Source: Prochlorococcus sp. AG-363-K07
GTDB taxonomy: Bacteria; Cyanobacteriota; Cyanobacteriia; PCC-6307; Cyanobiaceae
Reading direction: 5' to 3'
NCBI GenBank assembly: GCA_003280225.1
Contig: QCFO01000004.1
Location: 44,734-108,733, forward strand
Length of the DNA stretch: 64,000 nucleotides
Part shown: positions 12,471 through 25,632 of the stretch, piece by piece
Layout of the letters: the number at the start of each line of letters is the position of its first letter
How positions within the stretch are numbered: the first letter of the stretch is position 1
The notes under the pieces: generated by a model
The model's input: only the letters and a program-made list of their open reading frames with translations
Told to the model about the DNA's origin: nothing
The model's database searches: none
Position numbers and translations under genes: made by a program

Positions 12471-13756
12471 TCATTCAACCATAAATTTATTTCGGGGTCA
12501 CTCGTGGCAAGCCGTTCTAACATTGCTCGTGGGGGGACTACTTTTTGCTGACTGTCGTGGGCTAAAACTTCTGCAGCAAGTCTTCCAGTAACCTTTGTTG
12601 TATGAACAGCCAGTGCAGCTTGCGCTACGGCTACTGGTGCTGCGGAGGCCAAAGTCAATCCACCCGAAATTGGAGTTGCAATGATTAGTATTTGTCGCAA
12701 GGCTCCTAGAGCAAATTGGATTCCTATCTGAGCACCACCTAGAAAAGCATTGTAGATGGAAAGTCTCTTGGCTATTTCTCTTGCTTTATAGCCTCTTATT
12801 TGTAGCCCATAAAGCTTACTTAGCTGTATCACTAGAGCGGTATCAAATGCTAATCCGGTAGCTAGGTCAAGCATTAACAATGGATTAGCTGCTACGCCAC
12901 ATGCTTTAAAAGTGGCAAACTTGCCGATGAGGCCCTGCGCACTTTTTTTACTTCGTTCTAATCTCCCAAGTTTCAGTGTGTCAAAAAATTTGTCAGCTAC
13001 TCTTAGCGTATTTAGCGCTAAGAGTAGCTCTCCTTGGTGTGAAAGAAGGTTTGTCAAGTATTTAACTAGTTGATCAACTCTTGGAGGACCTTTTTTACTT
13101 CTTACTTTTCCATTTGTTTGGAGCTGTGCGATACGAGGTGAGGCGCTAATTGTTTGTATTGGAACATTAAGGCTATATGTTCGTAGTCGATTTTCAATAC
13201 ACTTGACCAAACTTTTGAGTTCTTCTGATCCCCATTGATCACAGCGGTTTAGAGCTAATAAAACAGGCTTCCCACTCTTTAATAGTATTTCTAGGGCTTC
13301 CATTTCTATTGTTGTGATGTCACTATCAATCACAAGAATTATTAGATCCACTTCTAGAGCAATGCGAGAAGCTAATCTTGCCCTCGCTTTAGAGGCAATC
13401 TCATCTATTCCGGGTGTATCGACTAATTCAACTGATCTCAATTCTTTGATGGTTATACCCCATTCTTTAGTTTGTGTATGACGTGTGCATCCATTAGCAA
13501 CATCTGTGGCAAAGAACTCTTCGCCCAGCAACGCATTTAGAAGACTAGATTTTCCAACTCCAACTTTCCCAAAGGCTGCTACCCGAAGATGCTTTTGACT
13601 TAGACGTAGTATTTGTTTGTCTAATGTTTTGAGTTCTCCAGCTAGTAGAAATTTTTCTCGTTTTGTCAGGGTAAGATTTTTGCGCCATTCCTCAATGACC
13701 ATTCTGCAGCGCTCTGGAGTGCTTGGTGCTGTGTTCATGAACTCGACTTCCGCCAC
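12416..13756 (-). CDS. Era/Der-like GTP-binding protein with hydrophobic C-terminus
   Basis: This is a predicted GTPase of 446 residues. G1 is GKVGVGKSSLLNALLG, G2 lies near GCTRHTQT, G3 is VDTPGID and G4 is NRCD. The C-terminal half holds hydrophobic, glycine/alanine-rich segments resembling DUF697-type GTPases, so it may be membrane-attached. Its start overlaps the CNNM gene end by about 20 bp. The cellular role is unknown. Confidence 0.85.
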   Translation of the reverse strand: MAEVEFMNTAPSTPERCRMVIEEWRKNLTLTKREKFLLAGELKTLDKQILRLSQKHLRVAAFGKVGVGKSSLLNALLGEEFFATDVANGCTRHTQTKEWGITIKELRSVELVDTPGIDEIASKARARLASRIALEVDLIILVIDSDITTIEMEALEILLKSGKPVLLALNRCDQWGSEELKSLVKCIENRLRTYSLNVPIQTISASPRIAQLQTNGKVRSKKGPPRVDQLVKYLTNLLSHQGELLLALNTLRVADKFFDTLKLGRLERSKKSAQGLIGKFATFKACGVAANPLLMLDLATGLAFDTALVIQLSKLYGLQIRGYKAREIAKRLSIYNAFLGGAQIGIQFALGALRQILIIATPISGGLTLASAAPVAVAQAALAVHTTKVTGRLAAEVLAHDSQQKVVPPRAMLERLATSDPEINLWLNEWKYSSEKNTQQLKLLLP

Positions 13757-14733
13757 CAGCCTGCAAGGACAGCTAGGACCGCCTCCGCTCCTATTAATCC
13801 TACAAACCCTCCAAATTCATCGACTACAACTCGGACCCCACTTTTATCGTCATCGAAACTAGTCAAGAGCCTGTCAACACGAATCATTTCTGGAACGAAT
13901 TCGACTTCCTCACTTAGCTCAGAGGGAGTTCGTTTCCCTTCACCCTTCAGCAGTGCTGTTAGAAGAGCCTCTCGGTTGACTACACCTAAAACATTATCTA
14001 CTTCCTTGCCTAGTACGACCCACCACTGACTCTTGTTTTTTATCAAAGTATTTTTTATTTGATCAAGAGTCGCTGAACCGGACAGTGTTGGAGCTGAAAC
14101 TCGTGGTGTCATCAAGTCTCGAGCTTTAAGATCATTTAATTGGAAAACTTTGGAAATCATGGCTGCTTCATCAGCTTCTATTTGACCTTTTTGGGAGCCT
14201 AATCTTGCCATCTGTCTAATTTCCTCTTCGTCAGTACTTATTTCATTTTCTGCAGTAATCATAGGAAGCAATCGCTCAAGAATAAGCAATAATGGTCGCA
14301 TTATTAGACTTAGTAAATGCAAAATTGGAGCACTAGCTAGAGAAACTTCGATGGCTAGACGGCTTCCGATAGATTTAGGTAGTATTTCTCCTAAAAGTAT
14401 GACTAGAATTGTGAGAGTTATTGAAAAAAGTGGAAGAGCAACTCCCCCTATTTTGTTTTGTTCAAAAACAAAGCTTGCATAACTTCCTAGCATCAAACTA
14501 CCAAAAATATTGAATCCATTATTTGCAATAACAAGTACAGTTAGTGTTCGGCCTAATCGTTTTCTTAGTTTGGCTAAACGTTTGGCTCCTGTAACAGGCT
14601 TTGCTCTTGCTGCTAATTCATGAACGCGTAAGGGGTTGACTGCTAAAAGAGCTGCTTCTACCCCGGAGCATAGGGCAGAACCAATAAGCACTATGAGAAC
14701 AAGAAAGGATAGGGATAAAAGATCTTCGCTCAT
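13735..14733 (-). CDS. CNNM/HlyC-CorC family transporter-like protein with CBS domains
   Basis: This 332-residue membrane protein has an N-terminal DUF21/CNNM domain (several hydrophobic segments, residues 1-145, including LGEILPKSIG) followed by a CBS pair (about 190-320; DLMTPRVSAPTLSG, VVDEFGGFVGLI). Relatives are linked to magnesium or cobalt homeostasis. It lacks the extra C-terminal CorC_HlyC domain. It heads the minus-strand block that continues into the GTPase, nadD and nadE genes. Confidence 0.88.
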   Translation of the reverse strand: MSEDLLSLSFLVLIVLIGSALCSGVEAALLAVNPLRVHELAARAKPVTGAKRLAKLRKRLGRTLTVLVIANNGFNIFGSLMLGSYASFVFEQNKIGGVALPLFSITLTILVILLGEILPKSIGSRLAIEVSLASAPILHLLSLIMRPLLLILERLLPMITAENEISTDEEEIRQMARLGSQKGQIEADEAAMISKVFQLNDLKARDLMTPRVSAPTLSGSATLDQIKNTLIKNKSQWWVVLGKEVDNVLGVVNREALLTALLKGEGKRTPSELSEEVEFVPEMIRVDRLLTSFDDDKSGVRVVVDEFGGFVGLIGAEAVLAVLAGWWRKSSS

Positions 14734-14851
14734 GTTTAGGAAGATTGTTGGTCTTTTGAAAAGGTCATTTTCTAAGTTGATTTCTGTCTTAAACGATGAT
14801 TTTGGTTAGTCATAAGACATGTAGCTGAATCAGCCCAGAATTAAAGAAAAT

Positions 14852-14880
14852 AATTAATTAATCCTCACTATTAATTAATT
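14852..14880. promoter_or_regulatory. AT-only inverted repeat in a divergent promoter region
   Basis: AATTAATTAAT and ATTAATTAATT flank a seven-base spacer in the 270-bp gap between the divergent CNNM and pepP genes. It could bind a regulator or simply be promoter-type AT-rich DNA. Nothing else recognisable lies in the gap. Confidence 0.35.
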
Positions 14881-15003
14881 TCATGTTGATGCGTTGTAAC
14901 AACGATTGATGGGATGGTATCCAACTTTGAAGCTTCTTATAGGAATTCCTTTCAATAATCCCTGTTCTTCTGCCATCCTGAAGACCAATGGATAAGGACT
15001 TCT

Positions 15004-16323
15004 GTGATCGATTTACATAGTTTCTATAAGCGTCGTGAGCGTTTTTTGGAGCAATTGGAAGGTAATGCGGCGATTATTCCTGCCTCGTCAACAGTTCCTC
15101 ATCACGCTGATTGTGATTATCCCTTTAGGCAGAATAGCGATTTCTGGTATCTCACTGGTTTTGATGAGCCTGATGCAGTCGCCCTCTTCTTACCGCATCG
15201 CCCTTCTGGAGAGCAATATGTCTTGTTTGTTTTACCGAAAGATCCTTTGATTGAGGTTTGGAATGGTTTTAGGGCTGGAGTTGATGGAGCAATAAGAGAT
15301 TTTGGGGCAGATGTTGCACATCCTGTAAATGAGTTTCCTAGTCTCTTAAGCGGTTATCTGGAAGGAGCAGAAGGGATTGCTTTTCGAGTTGGGCAGTATC
15401 CAAGAGTAGAAAAGATAGTGCTTAAGGCTTTAGCTCAACAACTAGACATGGTCAATCGCAGTGGATCTACTGCCTTTTCTTTGATTGCTCCTTGTCCATT
15501 ACTGCATCAGATGAGGTTGTATAAAGGGCCAGAGGAAGTTGAAAGGTTGCGAAAGGCTGCCCGTATTTCTTCGAAGGCTCATGAGTTGGCTAGAAATATT
15601 GCTCGATCTGGGATGAATGAACGTCAATTGCAAGCTGTAATAGAGCAGTGTTTTTTGGATCAAGGTGCTAGAGGTCCCGCTTATGGCTCAATTGTTGCGG
15701 GAGGAGATAATGCCTGTATTTTGCATTACACGGCTAACAATGCTTGTTTAAATGATGGGGAAATGGTTTTGATTGATGCGGGATGTTCGTTGCCTGATTA
15801 TTACAACGGAGATATAACTAGAACTTTTCCAATTAACGGTAAATTTACAGGGGAGCAAAGGGCATTGTATGAAGTTGTCTTGTCGGCTCAAATAGCAGCT
15901 ATTGACTCTGTTTCTCCTGGTCAGCATGCGGAAGGGGTTCATGCCACTGCTTTAAGAGTGTTGATTGAAGGACTTATAGATCTTGGATTGCTCAAAGGAA
16001 CAGTTGATTCCTGCATTGAACAAGATGCTTATAAGCATTTGTATATGCATCGAACGGGACATTGGCTTGGCTTAGATGTGCACGATGTTGGGGCTTATAG
16101 GCTGGGAGAGTTTCCTGTAAAACTAGACCAAGGAATGGTGTTAACCGTTGAACCAGGAATTTATATAAGCGATAGATTCCCTGTCCCTGAAGGACAGCCT
16201 TACATCGATGAACGATGGAAGGGTATAGGTATTCGTATCGAAGATGATGTTTTGGTATGCAATTCTGGGCCTGATATCCTCAGCTCGGATGCAAAGAAAT
16301 CTATTGAAGATATAGAAAAATGA
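15004..16323 (+). CDS. pepP: Xaa-Pro aminopeptidase
   Basis: This metallopeptidase removes an N-terminal residue that precedes proline. The 439-residue protein has the aminopeptidase P N-terminal domain (residues 1-140) and a pita-bread catalytic domain. Metal ligands are visible in LIDAGCSLPDYYNGDITRTF (two Asp), HRTGHWLGLDVHD (His), LTVEPGIYI (Glu) and IRIEDDVLV (Glu). The start is GTG. It is the sole plus-strand gene between two minus-strand blocks. Confidence 0.96.
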   Translation: MIDLHSFYKRRERFLEQLEGNAAIIPASSTVPHHADCDYPFRQNSDFWYLTGFDEPDAVALFLPHRPSGEQYVLFVLPKDPLIEVWNGFRAGVDGAIRDFGADVAHPVNEFPSLLSGYLEGAEGIAFRVGQYPRVEKIVLKALAQQLDMVNRSGSTAFSLIAPCPLLHQMRLYKGPEEVERLRKAARISSKAHELARNIARSGMNERQLQAVIEQCFLDQGARGPAYGSIVAGGDNACILHYTANNACLNDGEMVLIDAGCSLPDYYNGDITRTFPINGKFTGEQRALYEVVLSAQIAAIDSVSPGQHAEGVHATALRVLIEGLIDLGLLKGTVDSCIEQDAYKHLYMHRTGHWLGLDVHDVGAYRLGEFPVKLDQGMVLTVEPGIYISDRFPVPEGQPYIDERWKGIGIRIEDDVLVCNSGPDILSSDAKKSIEDIEK

Positions 16324-16368
16324 CTTTTCTTTAATTCATGAATTTACAGGACTGAGGAATTATGTGAT

Positions 16369-17160
16369 TTATTTTTTTGTTTTCCAATTGGATTCAAGAG
16401 TAAGAATTTCGGATGTTGATTTCAGAATGATGTCAGCACCAGCAGCTTGTAGATTTTTCTCATATATTTCGCGTTTTTCTCTGTTCGCATGTCCATGTAA
16501 ATGAGGGGGGGCAACTCCAAGACTAAAGAATTTCTGAGTTGGGATTTCCTTCCGTGCATTTTTAATTGTTTGAATGTCAGCAACTGTGTCTCCTACATAA
16601 GCAATTGGGGGGGCTCCTGCGCCAAGAGGTGCTCCTAAGAGCTTCCTTGATAAGTTGAGTAGACCCTTTGGATTTGGCTTGTCTGGGGCCTCACCCATTG
16701 CTATTAAGGGCGGTTTCCAGAGATTCAAGCGTTTCTCAAGAACAAATCTTGCAGATTCTGCTTCTGCTCCGCTAACAAACCCCCACTTGAACCCTTTGTT
16801 ATTTAGTTGTTCGAAAAACCCTGGATCAACTAGTAATATTTCATTCTTTATGAACCCTTTCCATTTTGAACTGTCTCCTTGCGGATCTCCTCCAAAATAA
16901 AAATCACTAAAAGTTTTTACTACTTCTTTAAGGGTGGGTATTTCAAAAGAAGAATTGACTTGAATTTCAGAGCGCCTGATGAGCTCCAGACTTGCCTCCC
17001 AGTCATTATTCCAGCATCCTTCTGATTTGAGACTATCGATATTGGTCAAGGTTGGCCTCCATCCTGCAAAGTGATTTACCGTCTCCTGAATAGCTAGTCG
17101 ATAGCTGCTTGCAACATCCCGGATGACTCCGTCAATGTCGAATAGGACAAAACCTTTCAA
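16369..17160 (-). CDS. HAD-superfamily hydrolase (TIGR01548-like)
   Basis: This 263-residue HAD phosphatase has the nucleophile motif FDIDGVIRD, a GFVSGAEAESARF segment in the motif II position, a lysine in PDKPNPKGLL and acidic motif IV in AYVGDTVADIQTI. Length and order suit the cyanobacterial TIGR01548 group, whose substrate is not established. It diverges from the PSRP-3 gene with a gap of about 70 bp. Confidence 0.88.
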   Translation of the reverse strand: MKGFVLFDIDGVIRDVASSYRLAIQETVNHFAGWRPTLTNIDSLKSEGCWNNDWEASLELIRRSEIQVNSSFEIPTLKEVVKTFSDFYFGGDPQGDSSKWKGFIKNEILLVDPGFFEQLNNKGFKWGFVSGAEAESARFVLEKRLNLWKPPLIAMGEAPDKPNPKGLLNLSRKLLGAPLGAGAPPIAYVGDTVADIQTIKNARKEIPTQKFFSLGVAPPHLHGHANREKREIYEKNLQAAGADIILKSTSEILTLESNWKTKK

Positions 17161-17180
17161 GGTTGGAAAATTAATTTTGA

Positions 17181-17735
<555 letters not shown>

Positions 17736-18434
17736 TTATTTATCTTGATGATTAATTCTTAAGATAGAGTTGTTCTCGGCATCTTTTTCAAATAAATCTG
17801 ATGCTGTGAAAGTTGCATTGCAACATAATAAATTTTGAGCTAAATTTTCGTTAATAGTAAATACATTTATTCCATATGATGCGAGATCAATGATTTCATT
17901 GATGTCTCTAATGCTCGCAATTAGTAATTTGCAGTTAGAGGAAGCTTTATAAAGGATTTCTTGCATTTTAATTACTTCTGCTTTCCCATTTCTTCCTTGA
18001 TCGTCTATTCGACCAAGATATGGCGCTATATGTTCAGCCCCTAGAGCTGCTGCAATCAGGACTTGTTTTATTTCATAACATGCTGTGAAGGTAACTGGAA
18101 TTCCACATTTGATTATTTTTCGAGCAGATTGAATCCCAATAGTTGTAATTGGAATCTTTACATGAATTTGCATGTCTGATGTTGGAATAAGACCGATATT
18201 CTCTGCACAGGAAGTAAGTTCTTCTTCAGTTTTCCCCCAGGCTTGGATATGGAGACTTCTACAGTTAAGTGTTTCTGCTTTATGAGCTAAAGCCTTTAGA
18301 TTACTCATGATGCAGGGTTGCCTTGCTCTTTTAAGCAGGGTTGGATTTGTAGTGATTCCATCAAACAATCCTGTTTTCATCCATCTCTTCCAGGAAGACG
18401 GATCTGCATTGTCTAGAAGGAATGTAAAGCTCAC
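17736..18434 (-). CDS. Transaldolase-family protein (FSA-like)
   Basis: This 232-residue barrel protein has DGITTNPTLL near the N-terminus and the Schiff-base lysine in IHVKIPITTIG, both hallmarks of the short transaldolase/fructose-6-phosphate aldolase group. AAALGAEHIAPYLGRI and IASIRDINEI fit later strands. Sugar aldol chemistry is likely; the exact substrate is not shown. Confidence 0.85.
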   Translation of the reverse strand: MSFTFLLDNADPSSWKRWMKTGLFDGITTNPTLLKRARQPCIMSNLKALAHKAETLNCRSLHIQAWGKTEEELTSCAENIGLIPTSDMQIHVKIPITTIGIQSARKIIKCGIPVTFTACYEIKQVLIAAALGAEHIAPYLGRIDDQGRNGKAEVIKMQEILYKASSNCKLLIASIRDINEIIDLASYGINVFTINENLAQNLLCCNATFTASDLFEKDAENNSILRINHQDK

Positions 18435-18488
18435 TAAATTAAGAGGAACAGTATCTTATATAGATCCTGAATTGTTGATAATTTAATT

Positions 18489-18893
18489 TTAGGACTTACT
18501 TGCTTGCAGCCTTGCTCTCGCTCGATTAAGGGATTGCTGAGCTTTTACTTTTTCTGTTGAATTGGCTTGATCTTCAAATTTGTTCATTTCATTTTTGGCT
18601 TGCTCAAGCTCTATTTCTGCTGAATTGGTATCAATTTTGCTTCCTAATTCGGCCCCATTGACCAAAACAGTGACATCGTCGGCTTCTACTTCTGCGAAGC
18701 CACCCATTAAGGCGATTGAATTCCACTGCCCATCATTTAGGACTCTGAGAACTCCTGTATCAAGGGCTGTAACCATTGAGATATGACCAGGAAGTATTCC
18801 TAGCAACCCAGTTGTACTAGGAAGTATGACTTCATCAGCAGTGCCATCAAACACGCTCTGGTCAGGTGCCAGCACTCGGAGGGTGAGGGACAT
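18489..18893 (-). CDS. atpC: ATP synthase F1 subunit epsilon
   Basis: Epsilon binds the gamma shaft and restrains ATP hydrolysis. The 134-residue protein has the N-terminal beta sandwich (MSLTLRVLAPDQSVFDGTAD, LLGILPGHISM) and a C-terminal helical pair. It lies downstream of atpD, separate from the main atp cluster, as usual in cyanobacteria. It is called atpE in plastid nomenclature. Confidence 0.97.
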   Translation of the reverse strand: MSLTLRVLAPDQSVFDGTADEVILPSTTGLLGILPGHISMVTALDTGVLRVLNDGQWNSIALMGGFAEVEADDVTVLVNGAELGSKIDTNSAEIELEQAKNEMNKFEDQANSTEKVKAQQSLNRARARLQASKS

Positions 18894-18965
18894 GGGATAG
18901 AGAAGTGTAAGAGATTTGTTGGTTTGGTTAGAGCTTCAGACTATAAGAGCCAAAGCTCTTGTCTG

Positions 18966-18998
18966 ATAAGGAGAACGTTATAGATACATTCTCCTTAT
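18966..18998 (-). terminator. Hairpin between atpD and atpC
   Basis: ATAAGGAGAA and TTCTCCTTAT form a 10-bp perfect stem with a loop of about 13 bases in the atpD-atpC gap. No clear T-run follows, so it may be a processing or stability hairpin that sets the beta to epsilon ratio rather than a full terminator. Confidence 0.5.
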
Positions 18999-19004
18999 GG
19001 ATAA

Positions 19005-20477
<1,473 letters not shown>

Positions 20478-20614
20478 CTAGAAGATTGATTGGGGGCAAA
20501 AAATGAATGCCCTTCCAGAGAGGCGCAACACTACCACTCTGCAGGCAAATTTCCTATCGGTTCGGACAACCGCACAGGTGAACTGTGGTCGCTGAGCCAC
20601 TCCTGCGAATAGTG

Positions 20615-20641
20615 TTGGCACTCATCTGGTTCGAGTGCTAA
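20615..20641 (+). promoter_or_regulatory. CIRCE operator upstream of groES
   Basis: TTGGCACTC, nine bases, then GAGTGCTAA matches the CIRCE consensus (TTAGCACTC-N9-GAGTGCTAA) with one change. HrcA binds this element and represses groES-groEL until heat stress. It ends 54 bp before the chosen groES start. Confidence 0.93.
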
Positions 20642-20695
20642 CTCGTTCCACTTATGTGGCGTTTACTCGCCCTGTTGTTGCTCCTGAACTCATCC

Positions 20696-21007
20696 ATGGC
20701 AGCTGTTTCTCTGAGTGTCTCCACTGTTAAACCTTTAGGAGATCGTGTTTTTGTAAAAGTCTCTGCATCAGAAGAGAAGACCGCTGGAGGGATTCTTCTT
20801 CCAGATACGGCTAAAGAAAAGCCTCAGGTTGGTGAAGTCGCTCAGGTTGGTCCTGGCAAGAGAAATGATGATGGATCTCGTCAGGCCCCTGAAGTTGGAG
20901 TAGGCGACAAGGTCCTTTACAGCAAGTACGCCGGTACCGATATCAAGCTTGGTAGCGATGAATATGTCCTTTTATCCGAAAAGGACATTTTGGCAGTCGT
21001 TAACTGA
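20696..21007 (+). CDS. groES: Co-chaperonin GroES
   Basis: This is the 10-kDa lid of the GroEL folding chamber. It has 103 residues with [15 protein letters not shown], the mobile loop [12 protein letters not shown] and [15 protein letters not shown]. The frame is open back to an ATG at 20654, but the internal ATG at 20696 gives the family length. CIRCE lies upstream and groEL 64 bp downstream. Confidence 0.96.
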   Translation: MAAVSLSVSTVKPLGDRVFVKVSASEEKTAGGILLPDTAKEKPQVGEVAQVGPGKRNDDGSRQAPEVGVGDKVLYSKYAGTDIKLGSDEYVLLSEKDILAVVN

Positions 21008-21023
21008 GCTTTTAAGCTTTTAA

Positions 21024-22709
<1,686 letters not shown>

Positions 22710-22740
22710 TTGCAAAATCAGTTCTCCCAAACATCAAAAT

Positions 22741-22775
22741 AAAAAAGGGACTGGGTTTTCACCAGTCCCTTTTTT
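22741..22775 (+). terminator. groEL terminator
   Basis: A 14-bp perfect stem (AAAAAAGGGACTGG with its complement) and a seven-base loop end in a T-run. The A-run on the left arm means it could act on both strands. Confidence 0.9.
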
Positions 22776-22967
22776 ATTGTTTTATAAAAGTTTCGAGCAT
22801 TTAGAAGTTTGTTTTAATTAGATAAAAAAGATTATTGAGTGTTTATATTTGTTCATTTACATGAAAATGAGTATCCAGCTCTTTTCAGTTTTTATAGGTG
22901 GAGCAACCTACAATTTTTTTAAAATTAATTTTTTATAATCACAAAAATTGTGTAATGAGAGCAAGAA
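22776..22967. other. Gap between groEL and secG, nothing recognised
   Basis: This is AT-rich sequence between two convergent genes. No coding frame longer than about 30 residues and no further structured RNA stood out. Confidence 0.5.
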
Positions 22968-23195
22968 TTAGATTAACCATCCCGCACTAAGTATGACTGC
23001 TAATGCAAGAAAAATAGCTAGAAATATCCACGTAGTTTTATTGAGTGTTGCTTCGGCACTGCTCGCACTAGTAAACATTGAACTTCCACTTGCTGCAAGT
23101 CCTCCCATCCCATCTCCTTTAGGACTGTGTAGAAGAACTAAAAGGATTAGTATTAATCCAGATCCAATCCAAATCCAGGAGAGAATAGAAGTCAT
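22968..23195 (-). CDS. secG: Protein translocase subunit SecG
   Basis: This is the small accessory subunit of the SecYEG channel. The 75-residue protein has two membrane helices (about residues 5-22 and 55-74) joined by the conserved SPKGDGMGGLAASGSSMF loop. It lies downstream of gpmI on the same strand, an arrangement seen in other bacteria. Confidence 0.95.
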   Translation of the reverse strand: MTSILSWIWIGSGLILILLVLLHSPKGDGMGGLAASGSSMFTSASSAEATLNKTTWIFLAIFLALAVILSAGWLI

Positions 23196-23271
23196 TTTTA
23201 GTCTTCTGAAAGAATCATATTTTGAATATATCCATTATGAAGTAATGTTCGGAAAATATGAGAGAAGCATT

Positions 23272-24894
23272 TCAAACTGTTTGAGGTAAGCGTGAAGGAA
23301 GGGAAGGCATTTCAATGGCTCTGATGAGGGATTCTCCTGTCATGGCATCCGGTTTCTGTAAATCAAGAAGTTGGAGAATAGTTGGTGCGATATCTGCCAA
23401 ACCTCCTCCCTCTCTCAAAATAACTCCATTCCCATGTCCAGATACTTTTCTTTTTTCACCTTCTACCAATATGACTGGAACAGGATTGGTTGTGTGAGCT
23501 GTCCAGGGCTGTCCATCTGGACCTTTCATGAGCTCAGCATTCCCATGATCTGCTGTGATTAGCAGAGTACCGCTCATTTTTCCTGTTGCTTCAAGTAATC
23601 TTCCTATACAGCAGTCGACTTTATGGATTGCTTCTTTTGCTGCTTCTAGTACTCCTGTGTGCCCAACCATGTCTGGATTGGCGAAGTTAATAACTACTAG
23701 AGAATAAATTCCTTTTTCGATTGCATTTATACAACTATCAGTTAGTACATCTGCAGACATATTTGGTGATAGGTCGTAAGTTGCAACTCTGGGTGAAGGC
23801 ACGAGATGACGGTCTTCTCCTCGCAAAGGTTTTTCTATGCCACCATTGAGAAAATAAGTTACATGAGGGTATTTTTCAGTTTCTGCTGTTCGGTACTGCA
23901 ATAAGTCGTTATTAGAAACGACTTGACCTAAAAGATTATCCAGGGATTCAGGAGGGAAAGCAACAGCGACTGGTAAATCTGTTTCGTATTGAGTAAAAGT
24001 AACTACATTAAGCTTTGGAAATTGGTTTCTTGGGAAGCTTTCAAAATTTTTTTGAGTTAATGATCTTATTAACTGTCTTGCTCGATCAGGTCGAAAATTA
24101 AACATTATTAGGCCATCTCCTTCTCTTAGAAAAGATTTGGTTAGCCTGACCGGTTCAAGAAACTCATCTGTTATTCCAAGTGCATAACTTTGATTTAAAT
24201 GTTCATGGGGAGAAACATTGCTTATGGATAGTTCTGGATTCGTCAAGAGGTCAAATGACTTGGCTGTTCTTTCCCAGCGATTATCACGATCCATAGCCCA
24301 GTATCTCCCGCATACACTTGCAATCTCTCCAATACCTGTTTTATTAATTGCCTCTTCAATGCGAGTTATGTATTGGCCTGCACTTTGGGTTGGAGTATCT
24401 CTACCGTCAGTAAATACGTGAATAGCGACCTTTTGTAAGCCAACCGAAGAAGCCCAATCGAGAATTCCGCAGAGATGATCAATATGACTATGTACACCCC
24501 CATCTGAGCATAGCCCCATGATGTGCAGGGTTTGATCTTCCTTCTTGAAGCCTTTGGCTAGATCTTGTAGAGCAGGGATATTCCTAAGTTGGTTGTTTTT
24601 TACTGTATTGCTGATTCTCACAAGTTCCTGCTGAATTATTCGTCCCGCTCCAATAGTGAGGTGACCAACTTCAGAGTTACCCATCTGCTCGTCTGGAAGC
24701 CCAACTTCGGCCCCGCTAGCTTGAATGAGGGTATTGGGATAGGCACTCATCAGTGCATCCATTACTGGGGTCTTGGCGCTATTGATTGCATTATCTTTGT
24801 CGTCTTGGCGGTATCCCCAGCCATCAAGTATTGCAAGTACTACAGGTGCTACAGAGCCTGGTCGAGCAGATTCTCCGGGACTAATTTTTGTCAT
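23272..24894 (-). CDS. gpmI: 2,3-bisphosphoglycerate-independent phosphoglycerate mutase
   Basis: The enzyme interconverts 3- and 2-phosphoglycerate in glycolysis and carbon export from the Calvin cycle. The 540-residue protein has the metal-binding [10 protein letters not shown], the nucleophilic serine in [15 protein letters not shown], and later metal ligands in [12 protein letters not shown] and ITADHGNAE. It diverges from pyrR and is followed by secG. Confidence 0.97.
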   Translation of the reverse strand: MTKISPGESARPGSVAPVVLAILDGWGYRQDDKDNAINSAKTPVMDALMSAYPNTLIQASGAEVGLPDEQMGNSEVGHLTIGAGRIIQQELVRISNTVKNNQLRNIPALQDLAKGFKKEDQTLHIMGLCSDGGVHSHIDHLCGILDWASSVGLQKVAIHVFTDGRDTPTQSAGQYITRIEEAINKTGIGEIASVCGRYWAMDRDNRWERTAKSFDLLTNPELSISNVSPHEHLNQSYALGITDEFLEPVRLTKSFLREGDGLIMFNFRPDRARQLIRSLTQKNFESFPRNQFPKLNVVTFTQYETDLPVAVAFPPESLDNLLGQVVSNNDLLQYRTAETEKYPHVTYFLNGGIEKPLRGEDRHLVPSPRVATYDLSPNMSADVLTDSCINAIEKGIYSLVVINFANPDMVGHTGVLEAAKEAIHKVDCCIGRLLEATGKMSGTLLITADHGNAELMKGPDGQPWTAHTTNPVPVILVEGEKRKVSGHGNGVILREGGGLADIAPTILQLLDLQKPDAMTGESLIRAIEMPSLPSRLPQTV

Positions 24895-25052
24895 TGTGAC
24901 CGGTACACTTCTTTCTTATATATCCCTTAATAGCAAGTTAACTCCTAAGGGGTCTTTCTAAGGTCTTCTATGTGCTTCCGTCAGCTTTTGTGAATCCTAA
25001 GGCTTGGACTTTTTGAGGTAGGACATAAGATTTGCCTCTAGGAGCATCCTTT

Positions 25053-25607
25053 ATGAATAAAGCTAGGAACAACAAAAGTGTGGAAATATTGTCTGAACAA
25101 GAAGTTAGGCGAACTATCGCTCGCCTTGCTTCTCAGGTATTTGAGGCCTCTTCCAATAGTCGAACCCTTCTTTTGCTGGGAATACCTACAAGGGGTGTTC
25201 AGCTTGCCAAGGTTTTAGCTCAAGAGCTAGAGAGTTTGGCCGGTCACTCTATAGATCATGGGAGTTTGGACCCTACTTTTCATCGTGATGATTTGATTCG
25301 AATAGGGACTCGTATGGTTCAACCTACAGATTTGCCAACAAGTGTTGAAGAGAGGGAAGTACTCTTAGTGGATGATGTGATCTTTACTGGGAGAACTGTG
25401 AGGGCTGCGTTGGATGCTCTTCAGCAATGGGGTAGAGCTCAAAGAGTAATGCTTTTAGTCATGGTCGATAGGGGACATAGAGAATTGCCTATTCAGCCAG
25501 ATTTTTGTGGCCGTCGTGTTCCAACACGTAGAACAGAAACTATTGAACTTCGATTGAGAGATCTGGATGGTCAGGAAGGCGTTTTCTTACGTGAAGCATC
25601 TGAATGA
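25053..25607 (+). CDS. pyrR: PyrR-type uracil phosphoribosyltransferase/regulator
   Basis: The PRPP-binding signature VLLVDDVIFTGRTVRAAL is at about residues 110-127, and RGVQLAK and MVDRGHRELPIQPDF match PyrR. Family members salvage uracil and, in some bacteria, regulate pyr mRNA; no pyr gene is nearby. A TTG at 25032 would add seven residues, but the ATG at 25053 has AGGAG eight bases upstream and is preferred, giving 184 residues. Confidence 0.93.
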   Translation: MNKARNNKSVEILSEQEVRRTIARLASQVFEASSNSRTLLLLGIPTRGVQLAKVLAQELESLAGHSIDHGSLDPTFHRDDLIRIGTRMVQPTDLPTSVEEREVLLVDDVIFTGRTVRAALDALQQWGRAQRVMLLVMVDRGHRELPIQPDFCGRRVPTRRTETIELRLRDLDGQEGVFLREASE

Positions 25608-25632
25608 TTAAATTATATATTTGACGTCGAGA